Shown here: positions 51,641 through 63,904 of the stretch, one piece after another
How the letters are laid out: each line of letters begins with the position of its first letter
Numbering within the stretch: the first letter of the stretch is position 1
DNA from: Brachyhypopomus gauderio
Lineage: Eukaryota > Chordata > Actinopteri > Gymnotiformes > Hypopomidae
Assembly: GCF_052324685.1 (NCBI RefSeq)
Contig: NC_135218.1
Span: 24,716,101-24,780,100 of the forward strand
Direction of reading: 5' to 3'
DNA: 64,000 nt
Notes under the pieces: generated by a model
Seen by the model: only the letters and a program-made list of their open reading frames with translations
Database searches by the model: none
Told to the model about the DNA's origin: nothing
Position numbers and translations under genes: made by a program

Positions 51641-52830
51641 TTACAAACAAGACGTGCACCTGACCGTCTCGCCGCAACGAGCATGCGCCAGAAATCAGTC
51701 CATCAACGCTAATGTGAAGTAGTGATGGGCAAATGAAGCGTCATGAAGCAATGAAGCTTTCCAACTCTTTGCTTTGCAAAAAGGTTCATTACTTGAGGCT
51801 TCATTCATCACTCACTAGTGACATCTGCTGGTGAAACTGTAACAGCCTTGTCATTCAGTTGGATCATACTTTCAAAAATTTGTAAATGCAATATTGTCAC
51901 AAAGTTTCCATCAAACTCATGTTTAGTAACAGGAGAATAAATTAAATCATACTTAATTGTCATGTTTTAATTACTAAAATGATTTAAAGTCAATCTAATC
52001 CTTGACCATCAGTGGTTGTGTTGGGTTTTCTTGTATGTCATGGATTTATTTGACAATGAAGATATGTTGTACTTTACTATATTGGGAATTGAGTGATTGT
52101 TGAGGCAGATTGTTCCGTTTAGATTTTTTTTCCCAACAGCTCATTAAGATCACAAAGCACTTCATTTCAACTGCTGGCGTATTAGATTTTTAGATTTTAG
52201 ATTTGTACTGGTATTTTTTATTTATAATTTTTAATTACAAAGTGCTTCTATAATTTTTTTTCCCACAACACTGAGTGATTCCTGCATTCTTTCCTTGATC
52301 TGGAAAACATTTATGTTACTAATGGTTATACCATAATTTTTTCCAGGATTTGTAATGTCTGGAGTAAAGGAATATTTACCTGGTTTGTTTACACGAAAGA
52401 TGAGCCTTCGTTGGCAAACCCACGTGCACAAAAGACGAGCTCTCATTGGCAAACACACACGCGCGCTAAGACGCGTTACGTGTTTGATGGTTGTGTTTGG
52501 GCTGGATTCCTATGATGTCACTCTGTTTATCAGCTCAACTAGAGCTCTGACACCGAAAGGAAGCAAGCCAAGATCCTGCCGAATCTGATTCTCTTCTGAC
52601 CAAAAAAAGACGACTATTTCAGACAAGTTTTTTTGCTTTTCTTAACAAAGACAAACTGCATCTGAACCTCTAAAAGAACGTGGATGAACTTGTCTATTGT
52701 GCTTCGGTTTTAACTAGCCTCCGAGAATACAGAGAGTAGAGCGATTCAAATCTTTAAAAGTAACCACGAGGTGGCACTGTTTCGCATCTTTTCATTAAAT
52801 CGTCTAATTTAATTTGTGATGGCCGATATA

Positions 52831-53930
52831 CATTGCTCAAAAAAATTAAGGTAACACTTAATCATCACTGTATAACACCAAGTCAGTTAATCTTCAGGGA
52901 CATTCATCTGTATGGTTAGACAGAATAAGTTATAAATAATAACAGGTGCACTGGGGAGGCAACAGCATGATAATCCCCCAAAAGGTCATGATTTTACAGA
53001 CGATGGCCATGTACTCTCTTCTGATCCTTTTTTCTTGGTTCTTCTCAGTTTCTCTACGGTGTCCATGCAACACATCTCTGTCCATCCCTTCACTGAGGTG
53101 AACATGATGCTGCCTGCAGCGTCATCCAGAAGGGCCAGTCTGGCGGTGGGTCAGTGTTGGTCCGGGGAGGCACACCAGTACCCTGACTGCTGTCAGATCT
53201 TGTGGTTTCATCCTGGTGCAGGACAATGGCTGGCCTCATGTGGGCAGAGTGGATGATGATAGCCTCCATGCCATTGACTGGTCTTCAGATTCTCCAGTGA
53301 AATCCATCCCAGTTCCTAGCACTGCCAGAGCCCTACAAAATGACCTCAAGCAGCCTACTGGTGTGTAGGTTTGGATTCCCCTGAATCCAATTGAGAACCA
53401 CTGGGATGTTATGCAAGTAGCGCCGCAGACCGTCCAGATACCACCACTGCCCTGATCCAGATACCACCGCTGCCCTGATCCAGGAACCCACCACTGCCCT
53501 GATCCAGGAACCCACCACTGCCCTGATCCAGGAACCCACCACTGCCCTGATCCAGATACCACCGATATCCTGATCCAGATACCACCACTGATACCCTGAT
53601 CCTGGAACCCACCGATACCCTGATCTAGATCTGACCCCTGCCCTGATCCAGATACCACCGCTGCCCTGATTTGTTATAATGAAACCATTATAACAAATTA
53701 TAATGAAATTGTTTAATGAAACCAGACTATTTACTTTGATCTTCAGTATGATTCTGAGTTGAGCCCTCATTCGATTGATAATTTTGGCTTCCATTGACTG
53801 TTGTTACATCATGCATCATTTTGCTTTCAAAGTAGTACAGTTTACAGTAACAAAGATTTTTAACTTGAATATTTCATTAATTGATATCCGATGTGTGATG
53901 TAAGTGTTTCCTTGATTTTATTGAGCATTG
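52831..53930 (+). mobile_element. Degraded Tc1/mariner-type transposon
   Basis: Both ends resemble a fish Tc1-like family. The left end reads CATTGCTCAAAAAAATTAAG; the right end, reverse-complemented, reads CAATGCTCAATAAAATCAAG. Both continue with a related AACACTTA stretch. TA flanks both sides (52829-52830, 53931-53932), as expected for a TA target duplication. Inside are remnants of a transposase gene (gcggtgggtcagt, caagacaatg-like, aatccaattgag). At 1.1 kb it is shorter than full-length copies (about 1.6 kb), much of the 5' coding part is missing, and a minisatellite sits near its 3' third. It is not active. Confidence 0.8.
53432..53672 (+). repeat. 22-24-bp minisatellite inside the Tc1 relic
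   Basis: About ten imperfect copies of 'ccctgatccaggaaccacc'-like units (22-24 bp) interrupt the transposon. Long open frames on the minus strand here come from this repeat. Confidence 0.85.
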
Positions 53931-54078
53931 TATTTATTTAAGATTACATCAGTGTAATATTTTCTTGGACGGGGCTGTTTGAGTTTTTGCCTTCACTTTT
54001 GCCTCTCAGCCTCTGGGGGCGCCATCGAGCGTTCCCACAACGTACCGTTCAGTCGAGTAAAAAACATATCGGTGGGCA

Positions 54079-54089
54079 AAGATGGCGGC
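54079..54089 (+). promoter_or_regulatory. YY1-type motif at the hmgxb4 promoter
   Basis: AAGATGGCGGC matches the YY1 site often found just after the start site of housekeeping genes. A 5'UTR and a first non-coding exon are expected to begin around here. Confidence 0.5.
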
Positions 54090-54336
54090 GACGATAGCTT
54101 GAACTTTACGAATGGTTTCTAACGGTACATTCTTCTTTTTTCTGAATGAAAATGTTAGTGGTCGTTAAATGCGTGGTGAGACCTGTACCATTTGAGTCAC
54201 GCGGACGAGAGAGAGGAAAGCTTGCGGCTATTGCAAGAGCTGACCGAGAGTTATTCTCTTTCAAAGTTAGCAGGCTAGTCCGCTAATTAGCTTAACGCTG
54301 CTAACCAGCTGAAGAAAGCAGCCTTAGCTCAGCCAG

Positions 54337-54430
54337 TGGCGCGAGCTGGAGCGCGAGGTGGTGCGCGAGCTGGAGCGCGAGGTGGTGCGCGAGCTGGAGC
54401 GCGAGGTGGTGCGCGAGCTGGAGCGCGAGC
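54337..54430 (+). repeat. 24-bp GC-rich repeat upstream of hmgxb4 coding exons
   Basis: About four units of gcgcgagctggagcgcgagg-type sequence. A spurious Ala-Arg-Gly frame runs through it on both strands. It lies between the YY1 motif and the first coding exon, either in a 5'UTR or in the first intron. Confidence 0.85.
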
Positions 54431-54916
54431 TAGCATAGCGGCGTTGCCATTGAAACAGCAGCAGCCTGTAGGGCCGCGTTGGCTTTCCAGGAATATTGTT
54501 TTCAAACAAAGGCGGGAACGCGTTGTTTACCCCCCTCTAATACCCCACACAGTGCTGTAGGATCATGTTGGATTCAGGCATGATTATTAGATCGCTTCCG
54601 AAACATTGCAACGTTTGCGGAACTTAATATATATGCATATATACACCTTGTTTAAAACGACAGTAAAGAGTTTACTGCCTGTTTCTGTCAGCTTAATTAA
54701 TATAATCTTAGTGGTGTTTATCCTGCAGGATTTAAATCCATCTAATGAACTGTTGAGAGTCAAATAAATAAACGATGGGTTAAGATTTGTACATTTAAAC
54801 ACCATAATATGGGAACTTTTAAGTTTAGGTAAACTTTTCTTTTTGTTACTATAGCAATGTTTGTACAAGGAAAACGTGAATCTCGGGGTTTTCTGACATG
54901 ATCCTATGTTTGTCAG

Positions 54917-56491
54917 ATGGAGGGTGAGGTAAGTCTGGTAGCAGGCCGCAGCCAGAGAGAGAAGAGGAGATCTTACAAAGACCTCCTACGAGAAGAGGAG
55001 ATCATTGATGCGGAGGTTCGCAAGTCCTCCAAGAAACGTCCAAAGGTGCGGAGACCCTGGAGTGATGAAAAGTAGAATATGTAGCATTATGAGACGCTGG
55101 TGAGTATTGTACCAGTGGTGCCCTGACCTCCGTCTGGTCTCTGCTGTTCCTCCAGGATCCTGAGGGACTTTCTGCAAGCAGTGAGTTTCACAAGAAGAAA
55201 AAGAAGAAGCATGATGATGATTATCAACGCAAAGGTAGTATATACACACACTATATACCTACACACACTTAAAAAAAAAACAATTCATTCAAAATTTCAT
55301 TATTATTGTTATTATTTTAATTATATACTGTATACATTGTTTTGTAAAAAAAAATCATACATAGGCCATCAACATTATATTTTTTATATTTGTCTTATAA
55401 GTAAATTTAAGCATAAACCATTAGCTAAAAATGCATTTAATACTACAAAGAACACGCATTCAGTCAGCTGCGTCCAAACCTTTGACTGGTAGAGTATAAA
55501 TATTGTGCTGTGGTCATGAAGAGGTTAATTAAGAGTGTCTCAATGAAACTCTTTCCCCCCCCACAGATCATGGCTCTGGGTCACACCACAAAAAGAAGAG
55601 GAGGCTGTCGGAGAGCCACGGGTCTTCCCTGCCCTCCCCTGCACCCTCCAGCTCCCCCCAGACCGCCATGACTGCCATGGGGCTCCTACAGGCCATCACC
55701 TCCCCTACGGCCGTGGGCTCCGAACTGAGCCCCACGCTCCCCAAGAAGCCCTCCTACCCCTCTCTGCCCTCCAGCAAGGAGCGGCGGAGGGAGGGGGCGG
55801 CGCCCAAGCCCAAGAAGAAGCAGCACATCGTGAGAGAAACGCTGCCTGTGGTCGGAGAGGAGGTGGAGCTAGAAGGTGAGGGGTGGGGTTTGGGGGGTGG
55901 GGGGGGGGGGGGTGGGAACCTTTCCCGCATCGATGGGTCCGTGGTGGAGGGACTTGTGGTTGTGTGATTGTGACACAGCTCTCTGTGAGCTGCTGCCCTC
56001 TGGCATGTTGGTGCATTGAGAAAAGAAAGTGTTTGGGTTTTAGCGGGCTTACAGTTCTGAAATGATGATGTCGGAATAAAAGTCAGTTTTTATGCACCAA
56101 GTACTCAATTACTATTCATATAAAAGAGACAAAAACAAGCAGGATGTAAACTTAAACACAGTTGCTGTTAATTTCAACAGTGCGTGTGCTGACGTGTCCT
56201 TCTACCACGCCACAGGGCATTATGGGGGTTTGTACGACCCACTGGACGATGACGACTCCTCCTTGGTGGAAGGCACGGAAAGCAGACAGCTGGTCATTGA
56301 TGACACCTTCACGCCGTACGGAAAAAAGAATAAAAAGAGCAAGAAAAACAAGAAGAAGAAAGATCGTGAGAGGGAGCAGAGGTTCAGTGGCAAGGGCTCG
56401 AAGAAGAGCACAGCAGGTGATGCACCAGTCCTGCGGCCCAGTCTCACAACTGATTCTCAGTCCTTGTGTCACATTGGATTATTGTGATGTT

Positions 56492-56542
<51 letters not shown>

Positions 56543-56792
56543 TCTGTGTCTTACCTCTGCTCGTCTGCCACCTCTCCAACTCCGTAGACAACGGCAACTC
56601 CGAGGATGGTTTATACGTGATGGGGAGATCAGCATCTTACAGTGAGAAGAAGAGAAAGAAAGTAGAGAAGGCCAGATTAAAGGCTAAGAAGGTAGAGTGG
56701 CCAGCTGTGTCATTAAAGGCCCAATCAGGAGGAAACAAAACCATTTATAAAAGTATTAACAAACACATCTTAGGTTTAGTGGTTCTCATTAG

Positions 56793-56837
<45 letters not shown>

Positions 56838-59728
56838 CCTGCATGTTCCCCGCAGGTGAAGAGAAAGGTTCTGACCGCGTACCAGATCTTCTGTAAGGAG
56901 TACAGGATCAGCATCTTAGAAGAACAGCCTGGACTGGGTCAGTACTTTCACACACGGCCATTCAGCAGATGCTCTTTTCCTGAACGACCTTGAAGAGAGT
57001 CGACAGCCAAAAGTGCTTGAAAGAGCCAAAAGAGCTCAGAGGCATTTCATCCCTGCATAGTTTTAAGAGCAGTCTCAAAACATTCCTGTTTAGATCCACT
57101 TTTAGTTAAGAAACTCTATCTTAATAGTTTTATCTTATTTACTTTATTTTTTATTATCTTATTTACTTTTTGGCTTTTTATGTTATTTTAATATTTTTAT
57201 CTTTAATTTCTTTTAACATTTTCTTTTTGTCTTATCTCCTTTTAATGTTTCTTTTTATTTATACTGTAAAGCACTTTGAGTTACATGTATGTATGAAAGG
57301 TGCTATACAAATAAAGATTATTGAGGTTCATGTACATACAGAGTGCTAGCTTGGTCAGGATTCTTATAGTTTGTACAAGTCAGTCACCAAACGTGAGTTT
57401 TTATGTGTATTTTAACATGTTATTAGGTAATTGCCAACCTGGGGCATCATGTGAAGGTTATGATATAATTTGTTGTTGTTGATGAGATGTTTATCATAGA
57501 TTCGCTGTAAACATTTCAATGTCTTGCCTTGTCTAGTAACTTCACTTTAAAAGCGTATAGAAATGGAACGAGCATACCGTAATATTTGATTGTAACAGCA
57601 CACCCTGCTGTAGAACTGCGGTACTGCGGCTGGTCTTGCTTGGACAGGTGATGCTAACTTCAAACTGGGGTCTGCTTTTGTGATGTTCTTTGCTGCAGAT
57701 TTCGGGGATTTGAGTAAGAAGCTCGCAGATGCTTGGAAGCAGCTGCCCGAGGGGGACAAACAGGTGAGTGTGAGGAGCGCACGTGAGAACGTGAGAAAAT
57801 GCGCTGTGTGCCTTAGGAAGCGTCTCATTGGTTGCTTTCTGCTGGTGTCGCTCAGGTGTGGCGGGAGCGGGCGGAGTACCTACAGCACAAACACACGAAG
57901 TCCGAGGCAGCCGCAGGCAAACACAGCAAACACAGCCAGCCCAGACCTGCCAAAGACACCAGCAAAACTAAAGGCTAGTAGCCCGCCACTGCTATTGGCT
58001 GCTGAGGCCTTAACCCCGCCCCCCCCCTGCTCTGTCATATTCATGCTTAATGGATGAATCAGAAGAGCCAGGCACTTAGCTTAGCAGGCCAAACCTGCAA
58101 CACGGGCGAGAAACAGGAACTTTTGTGTTTCTTTCATTCAGTAAGCATGGACAAATGGCATTTCATTGTTATTTAATAATTACATGCCTCTGTGCAGTAC
58201 AGTGATCCTTTACATTGTTAAAGATTTCAGCAGTAAATTCCATTCGTAATTCCACTCTGAAGCAGACTAAAGCCCTTAACCCTCACCCCACTCCCTCCAC
58301 AGGGGTTGCAACCTTCCCGGGCGTCGTTACCTCACCTACTGGAACGTCTGCATCAGGTGTTCCGAAGAGGGCGGAGCCAGTGGTTGCCCTGGCGCAGAAC
58401 GGGTCGGTTCCTGTTCCTGTAGCCGAGGCCTTGTCCTCCCCGCACAGGGACCCGGACGTGGACCCCATCGATGCCGCCGCCCACCTGCAGCTTCTGGGGG
58501 AGTCGCTCTCTCTGATTGGCCGCAGGCTGCAGGAGACGGAAGTATGACTGGTTTCCATGAAGCACTTCCTCATTGTTGACTTGTGGCAGGAACTCCTGGT
58601 GGTTTCTAGTAGCTACGTCTGGTGTGGTGAAGAGGGCGTGGCCAGTGGGTCGATAGAATAGCACTGCAGTCACATAGCACAGAAACTCATACTGATCTCA
58701 CTTATATCAAAGGCTCACACTTTGATTTCAGGTGTTCTCACGCCAATGCAAAACGTCGCCTTTGTAGGTCTGCACAAGACTTAAAGGGAGATAGACATGA
58801 CTGATGTGATAAACTGCAGTGTTCATGATTAACTCTTAAATGTGTGTGTGTGTGTATGTATGTGTGTGTGTAGGGTATGGTGACCGTGTCCGGTTCCCTC
58901 TCGGTCCTCCTGGACTCTATGCTTTGTGCTCTGGCTCCATTGGCTTGTCTCACCTCTCAGGTGCCAGAACTCAACGGCTGTCCTGCTCACATACTGGTAC
59001 GAGCTCCTCGATGCACGGAGCTTCACCACACACCACCTCCATCTTCCTCCACCCTCATCATCCCACTGCTATAACGCTGTTACAGTTGTAATTACTTAGG
59101 CATACATCATACGTGGTTATAACAGTAGCTTATAACACGAGACCCATCATAACAGTGGCCTGTAACAGAGGAGCTGGTAACTATAGTAGCTTATAACACA
59201 GGGCTGTTCAGGACTATTTCATCCTTAAATAAAAAGACAGTACCTATAGTTCTTCAGGACCGGAGCATGGCACAGCTGACCTCGTCTGGGCTTGATTCAG
59301 TGTTCGTCTGGGGTTGATTCAGTGTTCGTCTGGGGTTGATTCAGCGTTCGTCTGTCGTCTGGGGTTGATTCAGCGTTCGTCTGTCGTCTGGGGTTGATTC
59401 AGCGTTCGTCTGGGGTTGATTCAGCGTTCGTCCGGGGTTGAATCAGCATTCGTCTGGGGTTGAATCGGTGTTCAAGATCCAGTTCATTATTCTCAGAGTT
59501 GAAAATCATCTCACGATGGTCACACTGAGATTCAGAATAAGTTATCGTCTGTGTAAATCACACTGAATCAAGGCCCTGCAACCAAACTACTCACAAACTG
59601 AGGATTGAGTGTTTGTGGTTGATGTTTTTACTGATCTTCTCCATTGAGATTGTTGTACAATATTGCCTTTATCTTTTTTCCAGTCAAACACTCTGGACAA
59701 TATCGCCTACGTAATGCCTGGTCTCTGA
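54917..59728 (+). CDS. hmgxb4: HMG-box containing protein 4
   Basis: Nuclear HMG-box protein; in mammals linked to dampening of Wnt signalling and to chromatin remodelling. Exons: 54917-55045, 55156-55234, 55567-55875, 56216-56416, 56588-56691, 56856-56937, 57699-57763, 57856-57973, 58303-58541, 58874-58996, 59684-59728; 497 residues (human 601). Visible parts: [21 protein letters not shown] at the N-terminus, Lys-rich tracts ([22 protein letters not shown]), the HMG box over exons 6-8 ([44 protein letters not shown]), and a conserved C-terminal domain ([51 protein letters not shown]). The ATG follows an acceptor directly, so translation may start in an upstream exon; this is the least certain point. 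The intron after 57973 appears to use a GC donor. The next gene on this side in human 22q12 is tom1, as here beyond hmox1. Confidence 0.93.
56493..56539 (+). repeat. (GT)n microsatellite in hmgxb4 intron 4
   Basis: A 46-bp GT run lies about 50 nt upstream of the exon at 56588. A 40-bp CT run (56793-56835) serves as the polypyrimidine tract of the following exon. Confidence 0.95.
57030..57325 (+). mobile_element. LINE-2-type 3' fragment
   Basis: In hmgxb4 intron 6. Reads ttaagagcagtctcaaaac...cctgtttagatcc (the SLKTFLFRS-like end of a reverse transcriptase frame), then an AT-rich stretch and tgtaaagcactttgagtt...gtgctatacaaataaag, typical of fish L2 3' ends. Confidence 0.65.
59282..59472 (+). 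repeat. 21-bp minisatellite in the last hmgxb4 intron
   Basis: About eight copies of a gttcgtctggggttgattca unit, some with a tandem 'gtctgtc' insertion. No functional motif recognised. Confidence 0.9.
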
Positions 59729-59988
59729 GCGCTAGCAGGGTCATCTCTGATCCCTACAAACACACTCTGTGTCTCTCTCTGGATAAAGGACCTCAGCTGG
59801 TACCATTAGGTCTTGGTCGGCTCAAGCAACTGGTCTCCAGCGACGGAAGGACTTGAATTGCACATTTTTGCACTGGACAAACCACAGGAACATGTCTCCT
59901 TTTAACATGCTTCTTAATCCATTGTTCCATTTTTATCCTGTTTTAGTTTTTGTATTTTTGTTTGTGTGTGTGTTTGGTTGTTCTTTCA

Positions 59989-59994
59989 ATTAAA
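59989..59994 (+). terminator. hmgxb4 polyadenylation signal
   Basis: ATTAAA, about 260 nt after the hmgxb4 stop, preceded by a T-rich 3'UTR. Confidence 0.5.
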
Positions 59995-60255
59995 AGTATT
60001 TTAGTGATCTCTTTTAAGTCATGTGTTACTTTGGTGTTACTGTGTGTTTAGACCAGACATGTCACAGTACCAATGATGTTAATTGGCTCCGAGTTTTATT
60101 GCCAGTTCAGTCATATAGTGTTAAGAGTGCAGTATAAATGAAGCACCATCACAAGTCTTTTATTTTATCCGCATGTTTCAGCTTTTCACTGTAACAAATG
60201 CAGAACAGGAGTGTTTGAAGCAAAGTGTTGATGATTTATCGTTCCTTAGACACAG

Positions 60256-60291
<36 letters not shown>

Positions 60292-61060
60292 AATATAATG
60301 AGTTGCTAAAGTTACACGCGAGTACACATAATTTCTCTTTTGTGCCATTTGTAATTTGTTAGGCAAGGTGCTGTTAGTGATGAATAATTCAGACCAATTT
60401 AGAAAAATCTTCTAAAGCCCTTTAAATGGAGAAGTCTTGCTCCTGGATTCTCATATGCTAAATGCTGTGTTCACTTAAAGTATCTGAGCGCTTAATGTCT
60501 TGTTGTTGCTGGGTAACCTACGGCTGCACGCTGTGACCTTATATGGAGTGACTGACACGCACAAGAAAGATGAACTATTCTATTTTTAAAAGGGTGTTCA
60601 CTTTTGGTGCTGGAGTTCATGTGTTTCCCCTACCATGTGCTTAGAGGTTCTGCTAGCCAGGAGAGAAGCCTGTGTTCTAATCCCGTGTGCTGTAATTTAG
60701 AGTGTGTGAGTGTAGATTAGATGTTGGCTGTTGCGAAGGACAGAAGGTTGTGTCTCACGGCCATTTCCACGCTAGCGTTGGGCCCCTGTATCCAGTCAGC
60801 ATGAGTCTTAACTGAAATGCTGCCATCTTGACAGAGTCGTACAGCGCCACGTTAGAGTCTGATTGGTCGGCAGGTTCAGGTATCGGGGACGTGATTCATT
60901 GGCGTGAGAACCGCCCCGCACCAGAATGTGTGGAAGGCGATGATGAACAATAGCTGTGAGTTTCATTCACTGGAGGGGTGGGTGTGTGTTTGTGTGTTGT
61001 GGAGGTGAGCATGCAGGTGGGTGGAGTACGCCTGCTTCTGAGAGAGAGAGAGAGCGAGAG
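59995..61060 (+). other. Spacer between hmgxb4 and the GIMAP-like gene
   Basis: No coding exon recognised. An (AC)n run lies at 60261-60289. A (GA)n patch at 61040-61066 is probably in the 5'UTR of the next gene. Confidence 0.6.
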
Positions 61061-61135
61061 AGAGAGGAAGAAGGTGTAGAGGACACCCAAACCACTGGGA
61101 CTGCTCCTGAGGAGACACAGACAGAGAAAAGCAAC

Positions 61136-63904
61136 ATGGACCTGTTGTATCAGGGTAAGCAACGTGAATCCTGCCTTTCACATATTGGGGGACATTCAAC
61201 AGCAGTTACAGTAGGTAGTTTCATAGATGAAAATGAATTGTCTGTAACTAGTAGATGGAGTGAAATATGGTTGATTTGACATCAGTTCTTAATAGATGTA
61301 ATGGTTTAATAGCCTAAATGAAGTTACATGACCAGATTACAGAGGATTCTGAGGATTTCTAAAAGGTCTGAAGACTGCGTCTACTCATACAGGACATTAT
61401 TAAAGTCACTTTAATGATGTGTTCCACCTGGTTTCTGGATTGTTCTCATACTTCTTACCTTAAATATCATGTTAACTTCTGAAGCCATGGATGAAAACAT
61501 GAGAAGAGTTTTGTTTCTAAGAATTAAGATGGCGCAGGTGCAGGTGTTTTACATGAGAGCAGTTTATCTGATGGACGAAACCTTTGAAAATGCACAAAGC
61601 TTGTTCATGCCAGATGGAACAGATTGGCTGTATGTGGTTGACATTCCTGGTATGACGCACCGTACCTGGGTGAATGCAAATACCTGTGAGGAACGCGGAG
61701 ATGTGGAGAATCATTAAAGTGAAGGAGATCGCTCAGCAAAGAGCAGGTTCCCTCCGTGTGTGTGTGTGTGTGTGTGATCCACACATAGCTGAATGTGGTT
61801 CAACAGGACTGACTGCTTAATAAGGGAGTGTGTGTGTGTGTGTGTGTGTAGGTGTCTATCTGCAGGTGCCAACAAAGATACAAATCCTGACCTACAGGTG
61901 TATTGTCAGAACAAACAAAGGTCAAAGATGTAATGAACCTGTGAAGACAGCAGCATGTTATCTGCATGCATAAAAACCTAAAGAGTCTCATCTAATTAGT
62001 AATCAGCGACATGCCTGAATTTAAAAGATACATCTTCTGTGTTTAGGTGTTTATAGGGAATCTTATCTAATGGAATCTAAATCTGCATGTTTTCCACATG
62101 GGATTCATAAGCTTTCTTGTGAACTTTAAAGCTGTGTGAGCATTTAATAAGCATTTAATGAAATGAGGGATATGTGGATTAGTAAAATGTGTTTTTCAAA
62201 CATTTGCTTATTTTTGATGGGACTGGCATCCATTGTTTGTCCTGTACAAGAGCAGATTAAGTTCTAGATCTAAGATGACAGATTTTTCAGCATGGAGAGT
62301 GAGGAGCTGTGGACGTTCAGTTTGAAAACTGAACTGTGATCCATATTTATCAGTGTAATAAATGTACTCGTACAGCAAACGATTTGGTCACCCTCTTCTG
62401 TAGTGAATACATTTGTACAGTGAACAATCTGAATAGCTTGACTAATTTGTCCGCCTCCACCGTTTTTCTCTTCCCAGAAGTGTGTGAGGAGCGACGTAGG
62501 AACCCACGCGGCCTCCCCGAGGTTCGCCTGGTCCTGCTGGGCAACATGGGCTGCGGCAAGACCCTGACGGCGGACACCCTCCTGGGCCGGAGCTCGGCGC
62601 CGTCGGCCCTGGACGCGGCGCGGCTGTGTGCGGTGCGGACGGGCGCGTCGGAGGGCCGGAAGCTGGTGCTGGTGGAGACGCCGCGTTGGTACTGGAGCGG
62701 GCAGCAGGTGGAGGCCGGCGTGTTGCGGGAGACGGAGCGGGCGCTGGCCCTGACCGCACCCGGCCCCCACGCCTTCCTCATCCTGGTGCCCGTCGGCCAG
62801 TTCACGGAGATGGAGAACAGGCTGCCTGGGCAGCTGCAGCGTGCGTTCGGGCCGGGGGCGCTGAAGCACACGCTGGTCCTGCTCACCTGCGGCGATTACC
62901 TGCTCGGAGGAGACGCGGAGGGCTACCTGAGGCGGGAGGAGGCCGCCCTCATGGCCATGGTGGAGCAGTGCGGCGGATGCTGGCATGTGATTAACAACCG
63001 GCAGCCACAGGACCGGCAGCAGGTGGTCCGTCTTCTAGAGAAGGTCAGAGAAGGATGGGGTTACGTTATCAGAATCACACACGCTAACAAACGCTAGTTA
63101 TTAGTTTGATAATGAAACTTAGGATTTACATGATAATAACATGAGATCATTTACATGATAAGTTGTTGATATTAATAATAAACAATATTATTATTATTAT
63201 TATTAAAAACTACAGGTCTTGGCAGCTCCTTGTTTTAGGAAATAATGCTGAAAATGGCCGTACTTTATTGAAAATGATTTTGGAGCAAATGTGATCACAT
63301 TTAACTCATTGTAACACTCCAAACATCTCCAGTGAGAAATCCCTACAGCAGACTCACAGGACGAGCATTTTGTTTCTTTATGGACTCATATTCCGTGATC
63401 TGTTAAACCTGCCGCTCTCCACCTGTGGCGGCGTGATTGAGCTCATCTTCTCTGGTCTCCCAGGTGGAGCAACTGGTGGAGACCAATGGTGGCTGCTACC
63501 TGCAGAAACAGGTGGAGGCGAAAGACGTGGAGGTGCAGCGGAGATACAGCCTGCGAGAGGTGGAGAGAGTGGACACGGACCACAGCATCGCGGCGAACAC
63601 CTCCTGGGGGGGCGGGACGTTGAGGGAGGAGTTTGGGAGGATAGGAGGAACATCGGAGAGAACGATAACCAGGATCAGGATCAGGAGCAGGGAGGAGAGG
63701 GGAGAGAGAGCCGCCTCACAGAACTTGGCCAACGGGCTTCACTCGCAGCCGTCGCTGGAGAAACCAGAACCGGACGTCGGCGGACACGGGCAGCTGCTGA
63801 GGAATTCCAGTTTCAAACTAAATAAAGGTGCCACAGTTCACACTGATACACGAGACACCATCTCAAAGTACATTTGGTCTTGGATTATCAGAAAGTTTCA
63901 GTAA
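61136..63904 (+). CDS. GIMAP/AIG1-type GTPase-like protein
   Basis: Member of the immunity-associated AIG1 GTPase family, expanded in fishes. Exons: 61136-61154, 62478-63043, 63464-63904, phases 1 and 0, 341 residues if the last exon runs to its stop. G1 is GNMGCGKT, followed by TLLGR. The family block reads PGPHAFLILVPVGQFTE. The G4-like stretch is LVLLTCGDYL (fish members have T-x-GD). HVINNRQPQDRQQVVRLLEKV and VEQLVETNGGCYLQKQ close the domain. G3 is altered: VETPRW in place of VDTPG. The C-terminal part is Arg/Glu-rich with no clear membrane anchor apart from a short terminal YIWSWIIRKF. Exon 2 is strikingly GC-rich at third positions compared with neighbouring genes. A possible donor inside the last exon (near 63830) and the window edge leave the 3' end open. 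Confidence 0.8.

Larger units (their letters stand above)
50553..52828 (+). other. Intergenic DNA upstream of hmox1
   Basis: No gene seen. It holds a further ARE-like site (51116-51126), an AT-rich repeat/inverted repeat (51489-51640) and, near 51720-51840, a 'tagtgatgggc...tgacatctgctggtg' stretch resembling a fish hAT-type non-autonomous element (low certainty). Confidence 0.5.

Noticed and set aside
53236-53794. Minus-strand open frames of 140-153 residues with GSGQWWVPGSG-type repeats
   Set aside because: They come from the minisatellite inside the Tc1 relic and do not match a known protein family.
54925-54933. Consensus-like donor (GAG-GTAAGT) inside the first hmgxb4 coding exon
   Set aside because: Reading through gives [15 protein letters not shown], which matches the human protein, so the exon continues. 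Occasional use cannot be excluded.
62270-62986. A 238-residue minus-strand open frame (and shorter ones at 62350-62886 and 62442-62759)
   Set aside because: It lies antisense to the GIMAP-like exon. The GC-rich third positions remove stop codons from the other strand. No family resemblance seen.
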